Virus record (IMG/VR): IMGVR_UViG_3300021091_000192
Span: 1-37,318 of that record
Strand: one strand, 5' to 3'
Source of the DNA: a virus
DNA length: 37,318 nt
The notes beneath the pieces were generated by a model, which worked only from the letters and a program-made list of their open reading frames with translations, had not been told where the DNA came from and ran no database searches. Position numbers and translations under genes: made by a program. Of this stretch, positions 1-7,527 are shown one piece after another. The stretch's first letter is position 1. The number at the start of each line of letters is the position of its first letter.

Positions 1-86
1 CCTGTGTCAATCATTGCCCCACCGTCTTTATTCAGGTAGGAATCAATAATTTCCTTCAGTCGAGCCTTGGCATCACCTGCAGCCAT
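1..86 (-). CDS. Partial protein of unknown function (N-terminus only)
   Basis: Only the first 28 codons are inside the window (MAAGDAKARLKEIID..., start ATG at 86-84); the gene continues past the left edge. The start shares a base with the stop of the upstream gene (TAATG), the usual tight junction of this leftward arm, so it belongs to the same operon. The fragment is a charged, probably helical N-terminus. No function can be assigned. Confidence 0.6.
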   Translation of the reverse strand, partial: MAAGDAKARLKEIIDSYLNKDGGAMIDT

Positions 87-322
87 TAACTATTTTCCCC
101 TTTATCTTTATTGATCTTAGCAGTCTTATAGGCTTTGGAGGCCCTTGCGGCTTTACCTGCTTTTTTGGCAGTTTCTGTATTTGCAACGAATTGTTTGCCC
201 TCTTTGCTACCTTCTCTTTTTTTACGATCCGTCTTTTCCCTTTCTTCTTTCGACAAAGAGGCCCAGGCTTTTTCCGGCAAATAACGCTTTGTGTATCCCT
301 TTTGTATTGCCTTGTCTGCCAT
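86..322 (-). CDS. Small basic protein with RYLPEKAW motif
   Basis: A 78-aa lysine-rich protein containing RYLPEKAWASLSKEE at about residues 13-27 and GKQFVANTETAKKA further on. From memory, similar short motifs (RYLPxxAW...GxKxGKQFVPNT) occur in small basic proteins of large algal viruses and some phages, sometimes beside DUF5872 proteins such as the one encoded three genes away. High Lys/Arg content suggests nucleic-acid binding or a packaged basic protein. This is inference, and no catalytic motif is visible. It lies 3 nt downstream of the ADP-ribosyltransferase-like gene. Confidence 0.75.
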   Translation of the reverse strand: MADKAIQKGYTKRYLPEKAWASLSKEEREKTDRKKREGSKEGKQFVANTETAKKAGKAARASKAYKTAKINKDKGENS

Positions 323-325
323 AAT

Positions 326-1504
326 TCACTCGCCAAGATAAGGAATCTTGCCTTTTAATAATCGGCCAAAAGCATAACTAGCTTCGTTTGTAAGCGCCCT
401 TCCTGCTCTTGCGCCCAGGTCTGTTTTGGGGTTCGGCTTAACAGATGGAAGCCAAAGCACAGGATTAACCGCAGCTTTGCGAGTAACTATGTCAGTCAAC
501 GAGCCTGGTTTCCCTTGCATAAATAGTGCAGTTCCGGCTGCAACAGGAGCCGCAATTTGTACTGCGGGTGCTACTACTCTACTAAGCATTGGTGCATATC
601 TACCTGCCATGCTTGTGACAGCCTCTGTGCCCGCTCCCAAAACAACATCTTTTGCTGTTGCCATTGTTGCTTTTCTGTAGTCATTTTGCTCAACTGCTTT
701 TGCAACTTCAGGGGTTAAGGCTGAAAATGCTGCACCAATTGTTGCACCCGGAATATTTTCTTTTAAAAGATTTATTCCTCCTTGAACAGCGGCGCCAACA
801 GGATCTAAACCGTACAGTTGACGTAACCTTACAAGCTGAACATTGCCTCCCATTTCTCTTTGATTAAAAGGAAGCTTTAATTTATCTTCTACTAAGTATT
901 CTGCTGAAGGACGAGATAAGACCTCAGGCTCTCCTGCGCCAGGTGTAATTAAATAATTAAATTTATCTGAAGGTTCTTGTTGTATTTGAAATAGTGTTTT
1001 AACTTTTCCTGGGTCTGTGTTTCTAAAAGAACTTGGATCGTTAAGGTCAAAAGGTTTTAAGCCTTTCGTAAAAGGCACAGCAGTAAGAATATCGGGAGTA
1101 AATGATTTAAACCGACCAAAAGAAAATGTTTCGCCTATTGATGGTATGGCTGAAGGATCAATTTTTGCTCCACGATATAAAGGGGATTCTTTAGTGCTGT
1201 ACGAATATACAGTTGAAGGATTTGATTGTGCAATCTCTGTTAATTGATTAATTGCTTCAATAGAATTTTGGGATTTCCAGTCAATATCAAAACCAATATA
1301 ATTCTGAAGCTGTTTTAATGCCTCGGGTTGTATGCCTTGTTTGGCAAACGCATTCTCATAATTGCCAGGTATATCAGCTAACCCTAAACGAGCAACAAGG
1401 TTTCTTATATGCGTTTGTCGAATACTTGGATCTATTTGTTCAGGAGTAATTTTTAAAAACTTTTGTATTTCTGGAGAGCTTAAGTTATATTTTTTTTCTT
1501 CCAT
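326..1504 (-). CDS. Virion-arm protein with ADP-ribosyltransferase-like domain
   Basis: A 392-aa protein starting at ATG 1504-1502, which overlaps the upstream stop as ATGA. Residues about 100-230 carry the three signatures of R-S-E mono-ADP-ribosyltransferases in order: LYRG (Arg about 111), FGRFKSFTPD (Ser about 134, the STS-like strand) and GEPEVLSRPSAEYLV (the ExE pair, Glu about 192 and 194). The C-terminal third is Ala/Gly-rich with hydrophobic stretches (VVAPAVQIAAPVAAGTALF) and contains DPVGAAVQGG, resembling a segment of the 221-aa protein at 7528-8193. Phages such as T4 package ADP-ribosyltransferases and inject them. The position among putative virion genes makes an injected effector plausible, but activity is unproven. 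It could also be a structural protein with a degenerate domain. Confidence 0.7.
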   Translation of the reverse strand: MEEKKYNLSSPEIQKFLKITPEQIDPSIRQTHIRNLVARLGLADIPGNYENAFAKQGIQPEALKQLQNYIGFDIDWKSQNSIEAINQLTEIAQSNPSTVYSYSTKESPLYRGAKIDPSAIPSIGETFSFGRFKSFTPDILTAVPFTKGLKPFDLNDPSSFRNTDPGKVKTLFQIQQEPSDKFNYLITPGAGEPEVLSRPSAEYLVEDKLKLPFNQREMGGNVQLVRLRQLYGLDPVGAAVQGGINLLKENIPGATIGAAFSALTPEVAKAVEQNDYRKATMATAKDVVLGAGTEAVTSMAGRYAPMLSRVVAPAVQIAAPVAAGTALFMQGKPGSLTDIVTRKAAVNPVLWLPSVKPNPKTDLGARAGRALTNEASYAFGRLLKGKIPYLGE

Positions 1505-1788
1505 CACTTACTCTCTTTATATTTCTTGGCTGCGGCTTTAGCTTTACCGCGCTTCTCATATTCATCTTTGGTCATCCACTTTTCTTTCCCCCACTTCTCC
1601 AGAGATTTTTGTTTTTCTCCTTTGCCGCCTTTGTATCCACCGCCAGCTTTTTCATACTCTTGTGCGACAAGCTGAGCCTTGCGTGCGCTCCATTGGCCTG
1701 CTTTACCGCCACGAGTACCAGCCATTACGCGATCTTTGATGCGTTCTCGTAACTCTGGTTTTGTATATTTACTGTCTTCTTGTGCCAT
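1504..1788 (-). CDS. DUF5872-like small basic protein
   Basis: A 94-aa very basic protein with YTKPELRERIKDRVMAG, GGKAGQWSARKAQLVAQEY and AGGGYKGGKGEKQKSLEKW, the pattern I associate with DUF5872 (PxLRERIK...GxPGQWSARKAQL...GGGYKG...QKSLxxW), found in phages and algal viruses. The biochemical role is unknown. The charge suggests DNA association. The gene starts at 1788 in a TAATG overlap with its upstream neighbour and overlaps the ADP-ribosyltransferase-like start by ATGA, so the three are probably translationally coupled. Confidence 0.75.
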   Translation of the reverse strand: MAQEDSKYTKPELRERIKDRVMAGTRGGKAGQWSARKAQLVAQEYEKAGGGYKGGKGEKQKSLEKWGKEKWMTKDEYEKRGKAKAAAKKYKESK

Positions 1789-2264
1789 TACGAAACATAC
1801 TTATTGTGAAACCCAACAGGAACTTCTGCCTTACGCAAGTAATCTTGAAGATTGAAGTCAGGCGGGGGCGGCGTGCCGGGTTGCATTAATTTTGATTTTT
1901 GTTCTGGAGTTAAGGGAACATTAGGTGCGCCACCGTAGGGTTGTTGCGGTAATCCTTGAGGCTGTGCTTGACCAAGTTGGGGGCCTTCAAAAAATTGAGC
2001 ATTCGCAACACCTGCCATATTACCAATGGCCCCTGGTAAATTGCTAGACCCACCCGCCTGGGCTGATTGAAGTCCAAATGCGCCTGGATATTGTTGACGA
2101 ATTTCTTGAATGCGTTGTTGAATTTGTTGACCGCGTGGTGTTTGCTCCATGCCATAACGAAACAAACGATCTTGAATCTCTTGTTCCGATAAACGAGATC
2201 CAGGGCTTCCTGCTAAAAGATTGCCAGCTGCACCCGGCACATTTACTTCGCCACCGTAAAACAT
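1788..2264 (-). CDS. Gln/Gly/Pro-rich protein, unknown function
   Basis: A 158-aa low-complexity protein with a GGEVNVPGAAGNLLAGSPGS N-terminus, a short helical Gln/Arg-rich section (residues about 25-60) and a Pro/Gln-rich C-terminal half. The composition matches the other putative virion proteins of this arm rather than an enzyme. It sits between the AbrB-like gene and the DUF5872-like gene. Function not recognised. Confidence 0.7.
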   Translation of the reverse strand: MFYGGEVNVPGAAGNLLAGSPGSRLSEQEIQDRLFRYGMEQTPRGQQIQQRIQEIRQQYPGAFGLQSAQAGGSSNLPGAIGNMAGVANAQFFEGPQLGQAQPQGLPQQPYGGAPNVPLTPEQKSKLMQPGTPPPPDFNLQDYLRKAEVPVGFHNKYVS

Positions 2265-2287
2265 GTCAACATCTCTTTTTATTTATT

Positions 2288-2470
2288 CTACTCCTCTATA
2301 ACTTCGTATCCTGCCGGGTCGTTAACCTTAGTCAAAACAATCCCATTGGCACGAACATCCCAATCGAGAAGATCTCCTTCTTGCCATCCCAATTCTTCCA
2401 GTACTTCATCGGGGAAGACAATAAATTGATCACCGTTTTCGTCTTCTTCAACTTCAAGAATGTAACTCAT
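2288..2470 (-). CDS. AbrB/MazE-like small protein
   Basis: A 60-aa acidic protein (FPDEVLEELGWQEGDLLDWDV followed by GIVLTKV). The pattern 'P-x2-h-h-x2-L-x-W-x2-GD-h' followed by a short strand is that of swapped-hairpin AbrB/MazE-type folds, which are common as orphan small proteins in phages. It lacks an obvious toxin partner. The start ATG overlaps the stop of the upstream membrane/coiled-coil gene as ATGA. A regulatory or virion-accessory role is possible. Confidence 0.7.
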   Translation of the reverse strand: MSYILEVEEDENGDQFIVFPDEVLEELGWQEGDLLDWDVRANGIVLTKVNDPAGYEVIEE

Positions 2471-2760
2471 TTTGACAAAAGCTTTTCCATAAGCTTATCA
2501 AGCTTATCGTTGATCTGCCTAAAATTTTCATGCATTTCTTGAATTTCTCTCAGGAAGTCGACTTTTAAAACGTAATCTAACGGCATGCGATTAATTTGGT
2601 CTTCCAAAAAATCAATCCTTCTTTTTTGGGAATCAATGTATTTAAAGGCTTGTTGAACTCGTTCGTTTTGCCTATCTAGTATTTTATTTGCAACCCAACT
2701 TCCACCTGTAATGGCAGATACAATTGAAGTGATTGCAATAGCGACGTACTCGGGACCCAC
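2467..2760 (-). CDS. Membrane-anchored coiled-coil protein
   Basis: A 97-aa protein with one hydrophobic N-terminal segment (YVAIAITSIVSAITGG, residues about 5-20) followed by a long charged helix (residues 28-97, heptad-like I/L spacing). The start appears to be GTG at 2760, as no in-frame ATG lies upstream. This topology is seen in phage i-spanins, holin-associated proteins and small tail proteins; nothing in the sequence separates them. It lies between TerL and the AbrB-like gene. Confidence 0.7.
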   Translation of the reverse strand: MGPEYVAIAITSIVSAITGGSWVANKILDRQNERVQQAFKYIDSQKRRIDFLEDQINRMPLDYVLKVDFLREIQEMHENFRQINDKLDKLMEKLLSK

Positions 2761-2789
2761 AACGCAAAAGCTTTTTTATCATTCTAAAT

Positions 2790-4316
2790 TCAATAATCAA
2801 TATGCAATTGACCTTTTCTTGCTAAACCAGTAACAAGCCAGACGAGAGCATCGACACAATCGTCGTGTCCACTAACTCCGAAGTTAGTCAGCTCTTCAAA
2901 CATATTGGTAAAGTTACGAAAACGATTAAAAATAATTTTTCGATCTTCAAACATTCCCATAATTCCACGGAAACGGGCTAGTTTGTCTGCGCGAAATCCT
3001 TTAACAGGATGCCAAATTAAGTTGTATAGTCCTTCATTGTTTAAACAAACCCGTTTAAAGTCAGCCTCCAACGACGCCTGATATTGAACGGCTTCACTCC
3101 AGATATCGCACGTTGAGTATGTCGGAAAATAATGATCGTTATCGTCTTTGCCAATAACAGACCAATCATTTAACAATTCTTTTAAGGCATCGAGTTTTTC
3201 AAGATTACCCATAACGCGGAGCCTGCGGTAATCAATAATGTGAATACGATCTCCAATGCGTCCACCAAGAACCATAACGGTGTAATCGTTTCTTTCTTTA
3301 GTGCCAGCAGATAGGTCAACCCCCACACCAAGCGTGTCAAACTCCGTTGCAATTTCAGCTTTAACGATTAACTCCGGAGCAAGAGACAATTCGTTTTGGC
3401 GAATAATTTGATTCATGTACTGAAACGAAAAAGCGATAGGAGCTTGTCGTTTCTTTTCTTTTAAATAGTCCAAAGACCACATTTCTGGCCAATAGGATTC
3501 TTCATCCCCTGTTTTGGGATTAGAAGAAATCGCAGACAACACAATTTGACTCCAGTTATTTTGCTCATTAAATGTTGTAGCGTGAATATCATCGTGCCTA
3601 AAGCGAGTTCCAAGGCAAATAGCCCTAGCGCCTTCAAACATTGTTGGCGCAATCACTGCGTTCCAGTTCTCCTGCATTTGTTTACGAATATCTGGATTGG
3701 CAATATCAGCGGCTGATTTAATTGCGTCATCAATCATTACTAAGTGAGAGCGTTTGGAGGTCACCGAACCTTTGAGACCTGCGGCACAAAGAGTAAATTG
3801 TTCGTCACCAGTAGTATCAATGCCTGCAAACTTGTGATCAATAGACCAGTACTCATTGCTTGTCACGTTTTTCATTAAACGTACGCTGGGAAAAACTTCC
3901 TGGTAACGTTTACTTTCAATGATGCGTTTAATGGTTGCCGATTTGGACCGTGCAATATCAACCGTATAAGACAAGTAAAGAATCTGTAACGGCAGTTTAG
4001 CTTGCGTGTGAATGCCGATGGCCCATGCCGTCAAAAGACCAAGTACCGTTGATTTAGCAGACCCTCGTGGCGCTAAAAGGTCAACATTCGGTCCGGCAAT
4101 TTTAATTAAACAGCTACTGTCTTCATTCGTGACAAAATGGCGATGCCAATCAAGATGGTGTTGTGCCGGAGGTTTATCTGCAACATACTCGCAAAAAAAG
4201 CCAAAATCTTCTCGTGCACGTGCCAGAGACGCTGCGTTACGTGGAACACGGATTTGCTGTTGACGCGCAGCAGCGCGAGCGTTGCGCCTGTAAGCAAGGT
4301 GCGTATAACTTGGCAC
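2790..4316 (-). CDS. terL: Terminase large subunit (packaging ATPase/nuclease)
   Basis: The 508-aa DNA-packaging motor, which hydrolyses ATP to translocate DNA into the prohead and cuts the concatemer. Visible motifs: Walker A APRGSAKST at residues 82-90, Walker B HLVMIDDA at 191-198 with Asp196/Asp197, and an RNase H-like nuclease with GVGVDLSAG (Asp334) and C-terminal GHDDCVDALVW (Asp485/Asp486/Asp489). Length is normal for the family. The start is GTG at 4316. Upstream lie two tiny genes and the candidate small subunit, the usual TerS-TerL proximity. Divergence makes the packaging strategy (cos, pac or T7-like) unreadable here. Confidence 0.95.
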   Translation of the reverse strand: MPSYTHLAYRRNARAAARQQQIRVPRNAASLARAREDFGFFCEYVADKPPAQHHLDWHRHFVTNEDSSCLIKIAGPNVDLLAPRGSAKSTVLGLLTAWAIGIHTQAKLPLQILYLSYTVDIARSKSATIKRIIESKRYQEVFPSVRLMKNVTSNEYWSIDHKFAGIDTTGDEQFTLCAAGLKGSVTSKRSHLVMIDDAIKSAADIANPDIRKQMQENWNAVIAPTMFEGARAICLGTRFRHDDIHATTFNEQNNWSQIVLSAISSNPKTGDEESYWPEMWSLDYLKEKKRQAPIAFSFQYMNQIIRQNELSLAPELIVKAEIATEFDTLGVGVDLSAGTKERNDYTVMVLGGRIGDRIHIIDYRRLRVMGNLEKLDALKELLNDWSVIGKDDNDHYFPTYSTCDIWSEAVQYQASLEADFKRVCLNNEGLYNLIWHPVKGFRADKLARFRGIMGMFEDRKIIFNRFRNFTNMFEELTNFGVSGHDDCVDALVWLVTGLARKGQLHIDY

Positions 4317-4349
4317 GAAAATTTAGTAACGTTCTAATTGAATGTTATC

Positions 4350-4502
4350 TTATTTTTCGTTTTTTTGTTCCTTGTATTTGCGAGCCTTATCTAAGGCAGC
4401 TTTACGCTTCTCTTTGTCAGACATCTCAGTACCGTCTTCTTTTTTAGCTTCTTTCTTTTTAAAGTGCTCCAGAAGCTCGGGAGGCATTTTGTTTTTAGTC
4501 AT
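4350..4502 (-). CDS. 50-aa lysine-rich protein
   Basis: Translates as MTKNKMPPELLEHFKKKEA... ending KYKEQKNEK, a highly charged helical peptide. The start shares a base with the preceding gene's stop (TAATG). The PPELLEHFKKKEAKKEDG pattern, a short hydrophobic motif followed by a Lys-rich tail, recurs in small terminase-adjacent proteins of phages. Function unknown. Confidence 0.6.
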   Translation of the reverse strand: MTKNKMPPELLEHFKKKEAKKEDGTEMSDKEKRKAALDKARKYKEQKNEK

Positions 4503-4639
4503 TACGATGCAAGTTTGTCAAGAGCAGTGGATTGAAGCTGAGGGTTTTTCGTGGGAATGCTTTGGGACTTTGCAGCATTAACAGCACCCGAATACTTACC
4601 AGCCATTGGCTGACCTGGTATTTTCTTCCCTGCTCCCAT
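4502..4639 (-). CDS. 45-aa protein, unknown function
   Basis: Translates as MGAGKKIPGQPMAGKYSG... and ends KLAS. It fills the gap between the candidate TerS and the 50-aa gene, with TAATG overlap to the latter, which supports its being translated. Small, basic and Gly/Ser/Ala-rich, without recognisable domain. It is supported mainly by operon packing. Confidence 0.5.
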   Translation of the reverse strand: MGAGKKIPGQPMAGKYSGAVNAAKSQSIPTKNPQLQSTALDKLAS

Positions 4640-4676
4640 TGCAATTTGTTTTACTATAGATATTTTATAACAAAGG

Positions 4677-5294
4677 TTATTCTTCTAGCTGCATGCGAGC
4701 CCACACACTCATTGTTGCTTCTTCGAGAGGAATTTCAATAGGATCATCTTTAAAAATAAACATTAGCTCACGAATTGCTCTATCCGCACCAGCCATCAAC
4801 AAACCTTTGCGGTCCTTGGTATTCGTAAATTTTTCTACTTGATCAATATGGCCACGAATTTCTTTTTGCATAGAAGCAATTCTTGCCACGCCCGCATCTC
4901 GTTTAACGACTCCGTTTTCTACATCTTCGCGTAATTTTCTTACGTCCTCCTGCATTTCATCTATTTCATACAGAAGTTTTTTGCGATGATCCGGCTTTTT
5001 GTAATGGTCTTTAACCCAGAGATCGCATGCAGAAATGCTTCCTTTATACCCGAGAAAACGAGAATAAAGGTAGATTTCAATTACTGAATAATTATCTGCG
5101 GCGAAAGCGCAAAATGACTCTTGAGTAGATGCGTCAAGATTGTCTACCCAAGTATCAAATAGCTCAATATCGATAAGCTCGTTGGGCCTGGGCGTAATCT
5201 CTGGCTTCGTCTTGTTGCTTAAACTTCTGCGCTTGTTCAGCGGAAGTGCGCTGTTCTTCAGCGCCCTTTCCGATGCTTTCTCGTTCTTGTTCAC
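4677..5294 (-). CDS. Candidate terminase small subunit
   Basis: A 205-aa protein with a Lys-rich N-terminus, a helical region (ELFDTWVDNLD...SVIEIYLYSRFLGYKGS, residues about 42-90) that could form a DNA-binding domain, and a long coiled coil (residues about 105-160). It ends with an acidic helix. This domain order and its place just before TerL fit a small terminase subunit, but no diagnostic motif is present. The only ATG is at 5294 and overlaps the upstream 81-aa gene by 131 nt in another frame, which is unusual. The mature start, or a frameshift fusion, is uncertain. Confidence 0.55.
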   Translation of the reverse strand: MNKNEKASERALKNSALPLNKRRSLSNKTKPEITPRPNELIDIELFDTWVDNLDASTQESFCAFAADNYSVIEIYLYSRFLGYKGSISACDLWVKDHYKKPDHRKKLLYEIDEMQEDVRKLREDVENGVVKRDAGVARIASMQKEIRGHIDQVEKFTNTKDRKGLLMAGADRAIRELMFIFKDDPIEIPLEEATMSVWARMQLEE

Positions 5295-5409
5295 CAGCGA
5301 CCTCCGCTTTTTTCTTGGAAAATTCGTAAGCCACTCCAGCAGCTTGCTTATACTTTTCTAAATCAAACCAATCGTCTGGATTGGTAGGAGCAGCAGGAGT
5401 GCTGGTCAT
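5164..5409 (-). CDS. 81-aa protein, paralogue of the adjacent 58-aa protein
   Basis: MTSTPAAPTNPDDWFDLEKYKQ... continues into a Lys/Glu/Gln-rich helix ending RAYRY. The N-terminus aligns with that of the neighbouring gene at 5435-5611 (short Thr/Ala stretch, then D-D/Y-W/F-FD-h-x-K-h-x-Q), suggesting duplication. The last 131 nt overlap the start of the candidate TerS in a different frame. It may be a separate protein or the N-terminal part of a +1-frameshifted product. Confidence 0.6.
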   Translation of the reverse strand: MTSTPAAPTNPDDWFDLEKYKQAAGVAYEFSKKKAEVAGEQERESIGKGAEEQRTSAEQAQKFKQQDEARDYAQAQRAYRY

Positions 5410-5434
5410 GACTTATGAATCCTACAAGAAAAAA

Positions 5435-5611
5435 TCAGAAGTTGCTCATCATTTGAGCAAGGCCAGTAGCAAAGATGTCTTTGCGACCTTCGGTTGACTT
5501 TTGCGTCTGCTGCTTCATTTTAGAAGCTTCAAGTTTGTCAAGCAATTGTTGAAATTTATTAATGTCAAAATAATCGCTATCTGCAGCAGCAGTCGTGGTC
5601 GAAGCGGTCAT
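5435..5611 (-). CDS. 58-aa protein with paralogous N-terminus
   Basis: MTASTTTAAADSDYFDINKFQQLLDKLE..., ending AQMMSNF. Helical and charged. The SDYFDINKFQQ block resembles PDDWFDLEKYKQ of the downstream gene. It lies between the 290-aa structural-type protein and the terminase cluster, with short spacers both sides. Function unknown. Confidence 0.6.
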   Translation of the reverse strand: MTASTTTAAADSDYFDINKFQQLLDKLEASKMKQQTQKSTEGRKDIFATGLAQMMSNF

Positions 5612-5656
5612 TTGTTTTTTAAAGAACTAAAATAATTATAACAAATTGATATTCAA

Positions 5657-6529
5657 TTAGAAACTAAACGCACCAATCAAAGAGCTATAAAGTCCGCCAG
5701 CCTGTTGCAGCTTCGCGACTTCTTTAGTCCCTTCGTTTTTAAGTTTTTGCGTTTCTTTGTCAATAGCGCCTTGAAGATTGGTTAAACCCGCACTGTAGAT
5801 AAACTTTTTAGTTTCATTAATAGCCTTAAGATTGGCTTCAATTTCGCCAGCGGTGCCAGTAAATTCTGTTTTAAAGGTCGGCATTTCAACGCCGGTGGCA
5901 GTTTTAAGGTCTCCGGCGTATGTAGGAAGCGTTTCTTGAAGTTTGAAATTATATTTTTTAGTGCCCGTCGAGTCTTTGGTGGCCTTGCCATACATTGTCT
6001 CGTAGTAGTTATCAAGATAGCTTTTATTAAACTTTTCTTGATATTCGTCACTAAGTTTTAAGGCGTCTTTAAGATCACCAACTGATTTGTAATAGCCAGA
6101 TTTAAATCCTTTCTGTGCTTTTTCAAGTTGTTCAGCGCTTGGGCCTTTACCAAGCAGTTCTTGATACGCACTTTCAATTTGACTGGTTTGTTGACCAGGT
6201 TGAATATCTTTTAAATAATAATCAGTAAGTTCTTGCAGGGCTCCGGTTTGTGGGCCAATATCATATTTACTAGCGTAATCTTTAATTTCAGCTTGTGCTT
6301 CTGTATAGCTTAAAAGTCCTTGAGCAAGTTGCTTTTGAATAGTTTGTTTAAAAGGAGCAAACCCCGATTGTGCTGCAGCTTTTTTCGCCGCATCAGCAGT
6401 TTTCTTTTCTTCTTTTTCTTTTGCGGTTTCTTTTTCAGTTTTTTTCAGTTGTTCTAACTGATATTTTTTTAACGCATTACCATACGGATCTGTTGGTTGT
6501 TGATATGAAACAGTAGTTCCGCCGCCCAT
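5657..6529 (-). CDS. Coiled-coil virion-type protein with DUF4214-like segment
   Basis: A 290-aa protein with a Gly/Gln N-terminus, a Lys/Glu/Ala coiled coil (residues about 20-55) and a central stretch, YQELLGKGPSAEQLEKAQ...DLKDALKLSDEYQ (residues about 120-170). This central stretch resembles the DUF4214 pattern (Y-x2-hLGR-x-P...S-x-EY). DUF4214 occurs in surface and structural proteins. The C-terminus ends in a small hydrophobic tail (GGLYSSLIGAFSF). A minor virion or internal protein is likely but unproven. Confidence 0.75.
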   Translation of the reverse strand: MGGGTTVSYQQPTDPYGNALKKYQLEQLKKTEKETAKEKEEKKTADAAKKAAAQSGFAPFKQTIQKQLAQGLLSYTEAQAEIKDYASKYDIGPQTGALQELTDYYLKDIQPGQQTSQIESAYQELLGKGPSAEQLEKAQKGFKSGYYKSVGDLKDALKLSDEYQEKFNKSYLDNYYETMYGKATKDSTGTKKYNFKLQETLPTYAGDLKTATGVEMPTFKTEFTGTAGEIEANLKAINETKKFIYSAGLTNLQGAIDKETQKLKNEGTKEVAKLQQAGGLYSSLIGAFSF

Positions 6530-6540
6530 GTCTTATCTCC

Positions 6541-6975
6541 TTATGAAAAATCAGAAGCAATAGGACCAAAAAGTCCGCTATACGCCCCACGAGATTTAGC
6601 GCGTTCAAGGCGTTCTTGAAACATAGCAGCTTGACGGGCCGTATCGCGACCTAAAGCTGAAGTAGCAAAAGCTGCTTGACGCTTTAAATCTTCTTGGCGT
6701 CCGGCACGTTGCAATCCCCCCAGCTCGCCAAATTGGAAACGTTGAGCTTCTTTTTGGCGCTCAAGTTGACGAGGGGCAAACTGCTCTTGAAGAAACGGAC
6801 CCATAAGTCCGTAAGCGGCTTCAAGCGCTTTTTGATTTGTAGCTAATTGTGCTGCAAAATTTGCGCCCGCAACCTGCGACTGAATGGCTTTATCGGACGC
6901 ACTTTGTCCTAGTAGCCCACCAAAAAGACTTGCGCCTGTTTCGAGTAAAGAGCCATAAAAAGGATCAATCGCCAT
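6541..6975 (-). CDS. Candidate internal virion protein
   Basis: A 144-aa Ala/Gln/Arg-rich protein with a Gly-rich hydrophobic N-terminus (LLETGASLFGGLLGQSASDKA) followed by a long amphipathic helical region. This organisation is seen in small internal or ejection proteins of T7-like and P22-like phages. The assignment rests on composition and neighbours only. The 118 bp upstream (6976-7093) hold no gene that I can see. Confidence 0.7.
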   Translation of the reverse strand: MAIDPFYGSLLETGASLFGGLLGQSASDKAIQSQVAGANFAAQLATNQKALEAAYGLMGPFLQEQFAPRQLERQKEAQRFQFGELGGLQRAGRQEDLKRQAAFATSALGRDTARQAAMFQERLERAKSRGAYSGLFGPIASDFS

Positions 6976-7093
6976 ACCGCCACCTGAAGTTAAATTACCT
7001 GTTCCACCAGCAAAATTTTAAGGTAGAAAAATTTGTTCCACCGTTTGAAAATACGTTGGAGTAATTAGGAAAGGACACTATGGTTATTCTATA

Positions 7094-7525
7094 TCAAGTA
7101 AAGTAACTAAATTGTTGAAGCGCACCATACGGAATAAATTGTCCACGTGACACAGCATCCACGCCGCGTAATGCAGCCTCAGTGCCACGCTCTGCGCCAA
7201 GAAGACGAAGCGCATTGGCAGCGCCAAAAGCCTGAGACATTGTTTCAGGAATTTGACGTGCAAGCAAATAAGGGTATGCCTGCTTCATTTGTTCTTTTTG
7301 GAACTCTAAAGCATTTTGAAGTTGTTGTTTTTGAAATGCAGGATCCCTTTCTTCTTTACGAATTTGATTGAGAGCATCAATAGCTTGAGCTAACTCGCTT
7401 TGCCCAGGAGGTTTGAACTGAGCGGCAAAAAGATCCCGTTGCGCCCACTCCGGAATGTTCTTGGTCTGTTGAAAAAACCTAGTTGCAGCTTCCGGATCGT
7501 ATTTAAATTGTGTCAGATCGGCCAT
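7094..7525 (-). CDS. Candidate structural/internal protein, unknown
   Basis: A 143-aa predominantly helical protein (MADLTQFKYDPEAATRFFQQ...), Gln/Ala-rich, with an Ala-Leu-rich region near residues 100-125. It is separated by 2 nt from the upstream 221-aa gene, so probably co-translated. No domain recognised; by position it belongs with the virion proteins. Confidence 0.7.
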   Translation of the reverse strand: MADLTQFKYDPEAATRFFQQTKNIPEWAQRDLFAAQFKPPGQSELAQAIDALNQIRKEERDPAFQKQQLQNALEFQKEQMKQAYPYLLARQIPETMSQAFGAANALRLLGAERGTEAALRGVDAVSRGQFIPYGALQQFSYFT

Positions 7526-7527
7526 GA

